In this document: positions 1 to 11,085 of the stretch, piece after piece
Layout of the letters: each line of letters starts with the position of its first letter
Position numbering within the stretch: the stretch's first letter is position 1
From: Isoetes taiwanensis
Taxonomy: Eukaryota > Streptophyta > Lycopodiopsida > Isoetales > Isoetaceae
NCBI GenBank assembly: GCA_021234155.1
Contig: JAJEKV010000057.1
Coordinates: forward strand, 8,134,856-8,198,855
Length of the DNA: 64,000 nucleotides
Direction of reading: 5' to 3'
Program-made: the position numbers and the translations under genes
Notes under the pieces: generated by a model
Database searches by the model: none
Told to the model about the DNA's origin: nothing
The model's input: the letters and a program-made list of their open reading frames with translations, nothing else

Positions 1-3000
1 AGAAGAAGAGCACCAACAACGGTTGGATGAACTTGCACAATATCAACGTCGATGGCGAGCTCAACCACCCACATCTGAAATAGCAAGGACACTTGAAGTC
101 GGACAAGTAGAAACGACACCATTGCGGTTCATTGAATAGGGAGTGCATACACTTTGGGGGCACTTGCATTCAAGGGGACGATGGTACAAATAACGCCATG
201 ATGGACAAATCAACTTAGAACCCCTACAACCAATCCCCATCTTATTGAGCCTATTGACCCATCAACACCCAAAAAGCGTAACTTCCACCAACACATCGGG
301 GCCTACAATAGTGCTCTTGCCTTTGCATCCTTTGGCCAACATCGAGCGGTTTCAAGGCCCGGACCATCTTGTTTCAAGATCCAAGGACAAACCTACCATA
401 GAGTAGGTCCGGCTTATCTTAGATGGTTCACAAGCACCAACATATTCCCACTCTATATTCTAGATCTTAGATTTTGCACATGAAACCGCGAGCTCAAAAT
501 CCCGCGAGAATGAAAATTGTGACGACCAACTTCAAAGAACTAGATGCTTAGAAACTCACGCAATATATCAGGCCCTATGCGGCGACCCTCATGATGATGC
601 ATGATGTAGAGAAGCATGCACTGTGATCCGTGAAGGGGTGAGGGACATCAAGATGTACTTTAACACTGCTTTCGAAACACGGACCTTAGGAGGTATAACC
701 CGGCATGCTCAAAGCGAAGTCGCATTATATTTGTCAATGCAGACGAGGAGAGCCACCATTCGATAGGGACATCTGCATACACCAAAAGGGTGGCGGCCTG
801 AAGAAAATACCAATCACAAACCCAAACCTTGATCCCTTGGTTTATCCCATTCTCTTCCCCTTTGGTGACCAAAGGCTGGAGGATAGGAATCAAGAAAGCG
901 AAAACATCTTCCACATCAACGTCTTCAAGGAAACATGAAAATGTGAGCATGCTTCAATTCTACAATTCCGGGAATCGGGGAGATTAGATTGCAACCCACT
1001 GCTTTGTGCAGCAAGCTAACACAACAATTCATTGTTGATGTCTACTTTCGAGTGGAGGCAAATGAACTAAAAGCGGATCAAGCAAAACCAAAGGAAGTTG
1101 CGTCGAGTTGTACCAAGGCCTTATTGACTACATAGACCACGGCGCAAAGCTTAAAGATCCGATCCCAAGGCGGTCATCCCGCCCTCCTCACACCTTTGGC
1201 GGCCCAGAGGGCAATGGAACAAAACTATCGAGATTCAATGGCCTTGATCAGAAGATTTGGCAAAGCCGACCTCTTTGTAACATTTACATCCAACCCAAAT
1301 TGGATAGAGATTAGACACAACACGCTTCCCGGACAACGGTAGCATGATAGGCCAGATTTGGTTGTCTGCGTATTCCACACAAAGCTCAAAGAGTTCTTTC
1401 ATGATCTCTTGAAAATGATATCTTGGGCAAGGTGAAGGCGCACACTTACACTATAGAGTTCCAAAAAGCGAGGCTTGCCGCCTGCCACCTTCTCATGATT
1501 CTCGAGCAACAAGACAAGATCCCGGGATAGCGGCGCCATTGGCAAACATCACACGAGTTTGAGGTACCAGGGCCGAAAACCCCAACTGCGAGAGAGATCG
1601 TCATCAAGCATATGGTCCACGGCGTCGCGCGGGCCCTCAACCCAAACGCACCTTGCATGCAAGCCAAGGAAGGCGGCCAATAAAGGAATGCACAAAGGGA
1701 TATCCAAAGACATTTAATGACAATACCAAAGTAAGTGCAAATGGCTACCCAGTCACAAGGCGGGATCTGAGGCCACTTCATGAGGGGCAACACGCTATTG
1801 ACAAACGATGGATAGTTCCCCATAATCGATGGTACGCTTGAAAAATCGAAGCACATATCAATGTAGAGCGGTGTTTACGGGTTGGGAGCATAAAGTATAT
1901 CTACAAGTATATCCACAAAGGGCATGATCGAGCATCCATCAAAGGTCAACAGTAGAGCCAAGCGGGGAATCAACATCCACATTCAATTGGGGCGAGGTGG
2001 AGCAATACCTTGATCACGAGATATGTCTGCAAAACGGAAGCCATGTGGAGGTTATATGGAGTGCGGGATGCATGGCAATTCCCACCCACGATTACCTGGA
2101 CTACACCGTTCATCGCCAAACAACCAAGGCGTGTATTATCAAGAAGGCCAAGAAAGACAAGCCATCGGCGGCCGATGATGCAAAAGCAAACAATGCTTGA
2201 CCGCATGGTTTGAGCTCAACAAAACGACCCAAAATACCGCGTGAATACACTTACCCGAAATCCCCGGCACTACACATTTACGGCGCGGGCGTCCCGGAAA
2301 AGAGGAAGGGAAAGTTCAAGCTCATCACCGCGGATGTACAATGTGAGCCCTAAGGATGGTGACCGCTATTACCTTCGTCTTACATTTGCTACATATCAAG
2401 GGTGCGACCAACCGAAGACATGCGCCGCGATCAATGGAAAAACTATGTTCAACTTACAAAGAAGCTGCCAAAGAGCTCGGCTTATTGGAAGGCGATGCCG
2501 AAGTGGGAGAAGACACTTTCGAAGATCTGCGAGCAACTTTCGGATGCCAAAGCAGCTCGCCAAACATTCGCATTCATTTGCATGTACAATGACCCACAAG
2601 ATCAATGCGCGGCTATGGGGCTCTTCAAGGATAGCCCCATGAAGATTACCGACAACGGATGCCACAAGAGCAAGCTTACAACAATGCACTAAAAGACATT
2701 GACGAAATTTTCCGGATGGCGGTGCACATGTCGGCGGACTTGGACTACCGAGAACCACGGCTAGACATTCTAGGCAACTTCCCAAATGAACGAGAACCCG
2801 ATGCGAGAAAAGGAATTGAAAGAGGGACGGAAAACTACGGCAAGCTCAACGGGGAGCAAAAGCACATAGCCGACATTATCCTTGAGGCAATCAGCCAACA
2901 TCAAGCCCCATGTATCAATGTGGACGGCCCAGGAGGCACGGGCAAGACTTTCCTCTTCAACAGCCTGATCAGTATACTAAGAGGATATGGTGTTGGTGTT

Positions 3001-4251
3001 GTATCGATTGGCTTGGGCCGGGCATTGCCGACCTCCTCTTGAAGGGAGCACAAGCAGTCCATTCGGCGTTCAAGTTACCACTCAACCCCGACACAAGAGG
3101 CAACCTCGCGCTGCGTGCAACAAATAACAAGCGAGGTACTTAGAAAGGCAAACATCATGGTATGGGACCCGAAATGGGAATGGCGCTGCGCATGCACTCA
3201 CCGCCGTCGACAGGCTTTTACGCTGATCCGCCCGGGATGACGAGCCGTTTGGAGGAATGATAATGCTCACCGGCGGCGACTTTCGGCAGCAGTTGCCTGT
3301 GGTCAAACGTGCAACAAGGGCAGAAGTCATCTCGAAGTGTGTCAAGCGGAACCCACTGTGGACTAACCCGGGACCCACAAGCCGACACAAAATATGCGGG
3401 TGGGAAAAGGCGAACAAATCTTCTCAAATTGGCTGCTCCACGTCACCGGTAACGGGGGACGGATGCATAATGAGCGAGGGCTCGGCCGCGACTTGGTTGA
3501 GATACCCGAAGAATGTGTGGTGGAAGGCGACTTGATTGGCGGCATCTTCGGCAAAGGAAATAACGGAGGCAAATGTGCGGATGTTGTATGACAAAGCCAT
3601 CCCGGCACCAAAAGAATGAAGAAGACATTTGAAGATCAACGATAAGGTCCTCTTAAGGTTGAATGGACAACTCCATATATATCTGGCGTAGACACCATCA
3701 TTCGCGAAGCGAAGATGCTACAAGGGACTTCCCAATCGAGTTCATCAACCACCTAACCCCTTAGGCATGCCACCACATAAGTTTGCACATCAAAGGCCAG
3801 ACCATCATCATCCTACTCGAAACATGAACCCGAAGGCGGTCTACAATGGCACCCGCCCAGCGTCATCAAAAGCGCGCAAAGAATCATAGATGCAGAGATA
3901 ATCACAGGCACCTACAAAGGAACACGGGTCCTCATACCAAGGATAACCCTAGAGCCATCAGACAGTGACCTCCTCCCCTTCAAGCGAAGACAGTTCCCCG
4001 TGCGACTCGCATTCTCGATGACAATCAACAAGTCGCAAGGCCAGTCCATGACCTCCGTTGGCATCTACCTACCAACGCCAGTTTTCACACATGGCCAGCT
4101 CTATGTCGCATTCTCAAGGTGCACCACACAACACGGAGTGAAGGTATATATTCAAGATACCTCAAGACAAGGAATGCTGCTAAAAAACAATAGGAGGTTC
4201 ACACCTAATGTAGTCTACAAAGAGATTCTACGAGATGAAATAGGCGCTTAA
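1..4251 (+). pseudogene. Helitron Rep-helicase (RepHel) pseudogene
   Basis: The protein would combine a HUH-type rolling-circle Rep endonuclease and a Pif1-like SF1B helicase. Fragments appear in order but in shifting frames. About 274-410 reads YNSALAFASFG and QGQTYHRVGP, typical of the plant Helitron N-terminal domain. About 1215-1480 is the Rep core (RDSMALIRRFGKADLFVTF in one frame). 1890-1934 reads IKYIYKYIHKGHDRA, the catalytic-tyrosine motif. 2010-2080 reads RYVCKTEAMWRLYG. The helicase follows with Walker A GPGGTGKT at about 2926-2949, motif GGDFRQQLPV at about 3272-3301, and motif [10 protein letters not shown] near 4102-4125. The last ~100 codons to TAA at 4249-4251 are open. The expected His-x-His of the HUH site is damaged: near 1475-1490 the sequence reads GLPPA/CHLL across a frame slip. 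Stops and indels occur throughout. Family identity is certain; inactivity is nearly so. Confidence 0.9.
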
Positions 4252-4415
4252 TTTCTACAGATCTCTTAGTTTCTATTACACTGGACACCATTACTATGAA
4301 AAGAAGAATTTTTCCACAATAATAAAAATGTCACATTCATTATGCTTCATTATGTTACATTTATGACAAAGAGTTTGAGCTGAATAGGTTATCCTTCACA
4401 CAGGTTTCAACTTAT

Positions 4416-4443
4416 GCCCAGCAACGCTGGGCACCATTACTAG
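4416..4443 (+). other. Helitron 3' terminus: hairpin plus CTAG
   Basis: A perfect 7-bp stem, GCCCAGC paired with GCTGGGC around an AAC loop, lies seven bases before CTAG. The next base is T, as expected for insertion between A and T. The same signature recurs at 11082-11085, 23181-23184, 28005-28008, 44315-44318 and 46870-46873 on the plus strand, and as its complement starting at 16263 and 36610. It is the family's replication-termination signal by analogy with known Helitrons. Confidence 0.92.
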
Positions 4444-5369
4444 TCCTCCATAAAAAAATACATCTCACAATTCTTAATGGTTTGTTATGCAAAAATGTAG
4501 GCGTGGTTTAATGGTCTTTCTCTAACAATACCCAAAATGTTAGGATATTGTTAGGATTTTGCGTGATCCTATGACATTAATGCTTAGGGATTTGTTGCAA
4601 CAGTCCTGCACTCCCTCAAGGAATACAAATCAAATTCTTGATGGTTTTGTTATGCAAAAATAGGTGTTAAGTAATTGAAGTAGTTGAAGTAACTTGTCTT
4701 ACATGGAATACTAGTATAAGGACATGTGATCGTGCACGTGCAACAAATCGTGCACATGTAGCAAATCAAGTACTCTGTCCTACCACTATAAAGACCCGTG
4801 ATATGGAAGGATAGGACATGTAGAGAATCAAGTATTCTTTCCTACTTCTATAAAGACATGTGACAATAGAAGTATTACACATGTCGTAATTCATGTATTC
4901 TTTCCTACAATGCCTTAGCAAATAAAGTACTCTGTCCTACTACTATAAAGACATGTGAATGGAAGTATAGGACATGTAGAGAATCAAATATTATTTCCTA
5001 CATCTATAAAGACATGTGACAATAGAATTATTAGACATGTAGAAATTCAAATATTCTTTCCTACAGTGGATTGTATTATAAAATGACATGTCACAATAGA
5101 AGAAACTACAAAACAACAGTGGATGTTTTAGTCCACTGAAAAAAGAACACCATTATCGAACAAAACCATACCTCCACAAATCCACATGTAGGATTCTTTG
5201 AAAACAGGACATGTAGACCTACCAAAACTGATGTTTTCAACAGTGGACCAAAAACCGGGGTGAGTGTGCTTCGTCTCACCTCATTCATTTAACCATTCAT
5301 TTTCCAACAATTACTTCATTACCTGCAAAGGTTGGATAGGGTTCAACGTGAGATCAGATATACAAACTA
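4444..5369. repeat. Intergenic stretch with a 157-bp dimeric minisatellite
   Basis: Between two Helitrons lies AT-rich DNA with no credible gene. From about 4761 to 5074 there are two copies of a ~157-bp repeat: GCAAAT(C/A)AAGTACTCTGTCC starts at 4761 and again at 4918. Each copy contains two related halves built on CTATAAAGACATGTGA, GACATGTAGA and TATTCTTTCCTAC. Looser copies of the same motifs extend on both sides (about 4727-5100). The rest (4444-4700 and 5100-5369) shows nothing I can name. Confidence 0.7.
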
Positions 5370-6519
5370 TCCTATATTATAATGTTATCCAGTGTTGTAT
5401 CATGCCCTAGATCGGACGGCCCACGTTCGTTTGGCCCATTCGACGGTCAGAATGCTTTCTTGCGTTGCTTCCTCCCCAATTCATTCCAATCCGGCAGGAC
5501 CAGCTTCGTCACGAATAGGAAGGAGCGGCCCGGTTGGGAATCCTAGGGGAAGTTACGACAGTGCTCCAGCATTGCCCCCAGTCCGTTGAACTTCAAAACT
5601 CTGGCTTCCTTTGATTTGGACTGTCGATTTGAGCTATCTAGGCTCACTGGCTGAACGACGAAGCTTTCTGAACAGAGTAGATAAGTTTTCCCTTTTTTAC
5701 CCTCCGGTTTTTTGGCTCCAGTTCTTGACGGGCCGCCAGATCTGTGCTTTGCCACGATTTAACATGCATTTTATTGGCAGCAGCTATAATCCTTTTTCAT
5801 GTGAAATTTTTACTGGCATATCATGCCTTGGATGTTTTAGGGCTTCTATTTGGCAATGCTGGATCTAGCCTTCAGATGTTGCATCCAGGCCTCAATTGGT
5901 TGGTCGACTATGCTATATGAGCATTAGCAGCCTCTAGCCGCTGAATGTGGAGTTGAATCACTGGAGGAAGGATCTTTTATGTCTTGAATTTCTGATTGAA
6001 TTGTTTGATCCTGTATTTTATCACGCTCAGGACACGAGCAAGGGAAGGATAAAGCATGGCAGCATATAAATTGTGCCAGAGGGGAGGGCATGCAAACTGC
6101 AAAAGACACCACCGAATATACAAGAACAAGGGATTGATGATCTTGGAGTGGAGAACAAGGCGAAGAGTCATCTTGAATGTTGGCTTCAAGATGGCAAGCT
6201 TACCACAAATGTGAACAATCTGCTGTATTCAGAGATTGCAGAAAGGGGCAAGGCAGTTGACAATAGATCTGAGATAGAAAAAAAATCACCATTGGCTTCC
6301 TGAAGTGCAAATCAAGAAGCAAGCAACCGATATTGCATATTTTGATAATATACCTAATCATATGATGGACCATCATGGAGAAGGGACCTCCTTGAAAAAC
6401 TCTGAGGAGCTGCAGTTGTCGAGGTGGTCTTCTAATGAGGAGGACCAGCGTTCAGGACAATATTTGAGCTTTGCCTGTCAGTAAATGCTGAATTTGGAGA
6501 GAGTGAGGGATTATAGGAT

Positions 6520-6864
6520 GTGGATTCTCAGCTTCTTCAAGGGGATGCAGTGTCCTATTACCAAGAATCTGAAAATATTGATGATGTTGTGAATAATAGA
6601 CGGTCGTATCCAGATCCACAAATTAGTAAGTCACAATTTACCAATTGTGTTGGTACAAGATGGCATTGGGCACCCGAGATGCTTTATGCTGCCACAAAAT
6701 ATGGTGTTGGAATAGACATCTGGACTGTTGTATGCATTTTTGAAGAACTCATCCAAGGGGAAGCTCTATTTCAGGGCATCTCTGATATTGACCAGCTCAG
6801 TAGGATTATTCGGATGTTGGATACTCCAGATGAAGTAAGCTGGCCCGGTGTTTCAGTATTCTAA
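6520..6864 (+). pseudogene. CDKF-type cyclin-dependent kinase fragment
   Basis: The frame reads through TNCVGTRWHWAPEMLYAATK, GVGIDIWTVVCIFEELIQGE, LFQGISDIDQLSRIIRMLDT and PDEVSWPGV. This matches the activation loop, the APE motif and the following helices of plant CDKF;1, the kinase that activates other CDKs; LFPGISDIDQ is a hallmark of that family. Only about 85 residues of the C-lobe are present. Two family-invariant positions have changed: the Arg of GTRWxRAPE is Trp, and the Gly of the D-x-W-x-x-G-C segment is Val. A nearby open stretch at 6073-6303 may be the acidic insert that precedes this region in CDKF, but the match is weak. No ATP-binding lobe or catalytic loop is found. It is a captured, inactive fragment inside the Helitron at 5370-11085. 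Confidence 0.8.
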
Positions 6865-7259
6865 TGAGAATAAAGCCTTCAGTTCCCGGAGATGTAATTA
6901 TGAGGAGTACAAGGATTAAGCTACAGAATCCACGCTTATGGAACTGTTGCTACTGCCCAAGATCTCGCCTGTGAAGCAGTTTGTGTCGCCCTTTTTATGT
7001 CTTAAATCCATAGGCATATTCACCCCTTATTCCTTAATCTACACCGTACACAAAGTTCCTCGTTTGTGGGGTATGGAAGTATGGAATTTGCTATACTGTA
7101 TAACAAGACTTGCAAAATACTATAAGATTTGAGGTAATATACTATATGGTGTTGATTTTGTACGTACAAAACATAATTATAGGGGCTCTCGCTGCCCGGA
7201 GTCACCCCCCGTGTGAATATGCACCCAAACCAAAGGGGGTTTGAAGGGGGATTTAATTT

Positions 7260-7415
7260 AAAGGTAATGTAATGGTTTAATGTAATGGTTTAATTTAATT
7301 TAATGTAATGGTTTTTGTTATAGGTTAAAACAAATTTTTGCCCCTTCGGGGCTAATTAATGTTAATAGTAATTATATGTTGGGGCTAATTAATGTTAATA
7401 GTAATTATATGTTGG
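7260..7415. repeat. AT-rich short tandem repeats
   Basis: Several copies of GGTTTAATTTAATTTAATG-like units at about 7264-7316 are followed by two exact copies of a 33-bp unit starting GGGGCTAATTAATG (7348-7380 and 7381-7413). These look like replication-slippage products within the Helitron filler. The surrounding 6865-8095 holds no gene I can support. Confidence 0.6.
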
Positions 7416-8095
7416 TTGTTATATGTAGGTAAACATTTGGGGGATGTTAGAGTGATAAAAAAACGAGAGATTAAAGTCCAAAAGTATCTTTATTTAGTGC
7501 ATTTTCAATGCAAAGTTTGAATCTTGCTTTGCAATTGAAATTGTCATTTCGGTGTGTGTCTCGTTACGAAATACAAGTAGAGAACAATGTGTTAAGTAAA
7601 AAGGAGAATGCAAGTAAACTTAATGAATATTCCTAGAGAAGAGCTATCTGCAACACAACTCAAAAAGATGGACATATAGAAGAAACAAAAGAAGATTGTT
7701 AAACCGCTATTTTCATGCAGCTAGACTGAAAGAAATAATAATAATTTGCTAGAGATCATGTGTAAGCCACAACTGCTGCATCAACCAGGTCAGGAGCTCG
7801 TTGAGGACTAAGTCCCACATTTATCGAATTGAATTGTTCTTGTCCATGTCATACCATACAGGTTTAACTTGATCAGCTCATTAAAAAAACACATCATTTC
7901 AATGCAACAGCATTTCAATGCAATCCACAGTAGGCATCCTTAAGTCACCAAGTATAATGTCATATGTGCTGCAGTATATGTGCTGCAGTAAGATGAGGTA
8001 AAATTAGTGAGCATTTGAAAGAAGGAATTGATGTGCTAAGCGATTACCACATGTAATATCTACACCGAATAGTAGGGATATCAAAAAAGTAATAT

Positions 8096-8527
8096 CTATA
8101 CGGAAGAAGTTTGAGTGCACCCGAATGGAACCGATATACTATATGTCCGCCAAACCTTAACTACATTAGAAATCAGAATAAAAAACAATAGCTCAATCAC
8201 ATTATGGAGCTGATCTGATTGGGCGTAAGCAACAATTGCAGCATTCCTTGAAACAATATCTTTCAATGGCATTTTCAAAAACAAGTTAATTGCATCCTGT
8301 AGGCGTCCATGCTGAATATAGGCATTAACCATAATATTCCATGAAAAAACATTACGACAATCCATGCTTTCAAAAATCTTCTTTGCATCCTCCAAAGCTC
8401 CACATTTTCCATACACTTGGATTAGAACGTTTGCCACATATCCACCTATTTGATGGCCATTTTTAGTGATGAGATGGTCAATGCGCTTACCTTCAGTCAG
8501 ATCTTTACGATCTGCACATCTCTGCAA
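8096..8527 (-). pseudogene. Pentatricopeptide repeat (PPR, PLS class) fragment
   Basis: The frame reads MQRCADRKDLTEGKRIDHLI, then VANVLIQVYGKCGALEDAKK, then RNVFSWNIMVNAYIQHGRLQ, then DIVSRNAAIVAYAQ. This is about three consecutive PPR motifs of the L/S/P arrangement found in plant organelle RNA-editing factors, and the phrase YGKCGALEDAKK is characteristic. A full protein would have 10 or more repeats and usually E/DYW domains, which are absent. After about residue 110 the similarity stops (FFILISNVVKVWRTY), consistent with a capture breakpoint. There is no targeting peptide. It lies antisense to the Helitron and to the CDKF fragment. Confidence 0.82.
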
Positions 8528-8810
8528 TAAGGATGCAATGAATGGGACATCTAGAGGACCTTATTCCGCTGCTTCCATGTCCCAGGTTTTAAGATTGCCG
8601 GATGTACATGCTGAATGCACGCATTGCAAGGATCTATTAGGTGTATTGTAATGGCCATATGGTAAACAAGGTCTGTCCTGTCTGCTAAACTGCGCCCCTG
8701 CATCGCCCCGGCCTCTGCATCGATCCTTGCCCTTGCATAACACAGCCATTCATGCATGCAACCCTAGTTTTTGCCATAACAAGGCATCAGAAAACAATGA
8801 TGTGCTGCGA

Positions 8811-9089
8811 ACGAGCTTTACTTACTCGGTTTCTTTCTTCCTTAAGGCGAAAATTGCTCACGGTGTAAAGCACTGCCCGCCACTCCTCTTCACTTTTGGC
8901 CTTGGAGAGGGAATTTTGTTTGTCGCCATTGGAAACCACGATCATCTTTCTTGACCTTAACTATGGCTAGGGTTTCTATTTGTTTCCACAAACCAAACAC
9001 AAGAATACCAACGAGCTTTACTTACTCGGTTTCTTTCTTCCTTAAGTTGCGAAATTGCTCGGGTGTAAGCACTGCCCGCCACTCCTCTT
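8811..9089. repeat. 80-bp direct repeat, two copies
   Basis: A block starting ACGAGCTTTACTTACTCGG and ending ACTGCCCGCCACTCCTCTT occurs at 8811-8890 and again at 9011-9089, with a few differences, separated by ~120 bp. It is one of several local duplications in this Helitron; others are AACACAGATCCAAATCTG twice at about 9218-9265 and GTGCAGCATTATTTGGTC twice at about 9570-9614. The stretch 9090-11058 has no recognisable gene, only AT-rich filler and a short GATA repeat near 10657. Confidence 0.65.
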
Positions 9090-11085
9090 AAAAGCTTCAG
9101 ATATGGCTGAATATATTTGATATATCCTGCCCGGACCTATAACTCTTATAATGCTTCCCCAGACTGAAGCCAAAGATTGGAGATCCAATCACCAAACAAC
9201 ACACATACAGTATGGCAACAAACAACACAGATCCAAATCTGTTTCCACAACACAGATCCAAATCTGTTTCCACTCTGATCACAAGAACATTAATTTGGTT
9301 TGCATGTTCAGCCCCTAAAATAAAAAGAGGGCTTTTGTTGTGAGCCCTTGGATGTTGGACCATTGAAAAAAAAAAAAGCTAAATCAACGACTAAGAAATG
9401 GTGCACTCTAGATGTACGCATTAGTACATCCATTCGAATACGCCATGAAATCTTAGGAAAACCTTTGTGAAAAGCGTACAAAAACACAAAAAAACCCCCT
9501 GTTATTATGCTACATATGCAGGTGTCTGGTGTATTAAAAAATTCATTACATTGGCTAAACTGTTAAAAGTGCAGCATTATTTGGTCTTGTTAAAAGTGCA
9601 GCATTATTTGGTCTTTTCTTCTGGAGCTGGAAGCTTGATCCATTGTGGAAGGACATAGTAGCTCTCAGAGATGTTTTTATGGTATGTATCATGCTATTAA
9701 CATCCCTTTTGCTAATGCCTTTTAATTAAGGATGTTATGCATTCATATTGTTGTTCCAAGATTTTTTGTAACATTGCCAATACCGAATGTCATTTTTCTC
9801 AGTATCTGAAACACAAATAAATCAAATAAAACATGGCTTCAAGTGTGCGAATGCTAAAGTGGATTTTGAATAATGTATAATGTTTTTTGAAGAATGTATA
9901 ATGTCACAATTTTGTGAATAACATTTCTGGTGATTTTTAATCACGATCTATCTTTGGTCCCTAGATCTGGTTCCTGAAGCACAAATAAATCATGATTTCA
10001 AGTGTACAATGCCAAAATGGATTTTTGAAGAATTTATAATGTCACAATCTGGTGCTTATTATCTCGAGTGCTATTTTGCACATTATGTATGTACACATTA
10101 GATACCTTGCTATTTTGAGTGCAATAGTTGTTTTAAGTGTCTCCTTATGTCTAGGTGGTTCTTTTGTGTACTGTTTAAGTTGATCATGGTATATATCAAA
10201 CAGATACGTGGCCACAAACCATTGAATCGTTAGAAATAGACATTGAGTACATGAAAGTGAAATGGCTACAAATGCAATGCAAAAATTGAACATAGAGGTG
10301 TTAGAGTGGAGAGAGCATCCGATTTACAATAAAGATTTGATGTAAATATTTGCAACAAGCAAAAATCCGAAGCAAAGATTTGATGCAATTATCTGAAGCA
10401 AGCGCGTTACATGGTTGAGCGAAATAAGAGCAGATATCTGAATAGAAATGATCGACAAAAATAGAAGTCCAGGTGTGATTGAACTTCTAAAAAGAAAAAA
10501 AAACACAATGCAAAACTATTTTAAATCACCCCAATATTTAAAGCCTTCTCCAATCCTTTAAAAAAAAACCTAAAAAGATCCTTTAAGAACCTTAATTGCA
10601 CGAGAAGGTGGCATATGAAAAGCATGAAAAATTGAACCCACAAAGGGGTATTTGAAGATAGATAGATAGATAGTAGTTTTAACGTCACGCCACTAGGCAG
10701 CATCCAACTGGACATGTGACCACACACCACACTACATTGCTCGGTTGGGCCCTGCCCCCAACCACCTTACATTGCGTCTGTTGGGATTTGACTCCCAATA
10801 GTACCGAGTGCGATTCTGGGTGGTTGTACCATTGTCTATGCAAAGCTCAATGAACTATTTCCAAAGTTGCGAGTTCAATTCATAGAACAAAAAAATATTC
10901 ACTTTCTCATAGAGAGTGATTTCTAGGCGCATAAATTCCTTATAGTCTTGCCTTATGTCTTGGCCATAAAGATATTACATAGAAGATATTAAAGAGTGGG
11001 AGTTGCATATAACACTGCTTTGAAAGACTAATATGCCACCATGCATCAACAACTTCTGCCCAGCAACGCTGGGCACCATTACTAG

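Larger units (their letters stand above)
1..4443 (+). mobile_element. Autonomous-type Helitron, decayed, 5' end outside window
   Basis: The stretch carries the remains of a plant Rep-helicase and ends in a canonical Helitron 3' terminus: hairpin GCCCAGC-AAC-GCTGGGC at 4416-4432, seven bases, then CTAG at 4440-4443, followed by host T. The terminal ~80 bp (a CTGAATAGGTT motif, then a CACACAGGTT-like motif, then the hairpin) is nearly the same as in the non-autonomous elements further right, for example the complement of 16263-16345. I infer that this is the autonomous partner type of the whole family. The 5' TC end is not in the window. The coding part is broken many times, so this copy cannot itself be active. 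Confidence 0.85.
5370..11085 (+). mobile_element. Non-autonomous Helitron with captured gene pieces
   Basis: The 5' end at 5370 reads TCCTATATTATAATGTTATC with host A before it. The 3' end at 11059-11085 is GCCCAGCAACGCTGGGC, seven bases, CTAG, with host T after it. Pairing the two ends is the simplest reading, because no other family terminus lies between them. The 5.7-kb interior holds a CDKF-like kinase fragment (plus strand, 6520-6864) and a PPR fragment (minus strand, 8096-8527), with AT-rich filler and short tandem duplications. Carrying unrelated exons in both orientations is classic Helitron gene capture. No transposition protein is present. Confidence 0.75.
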
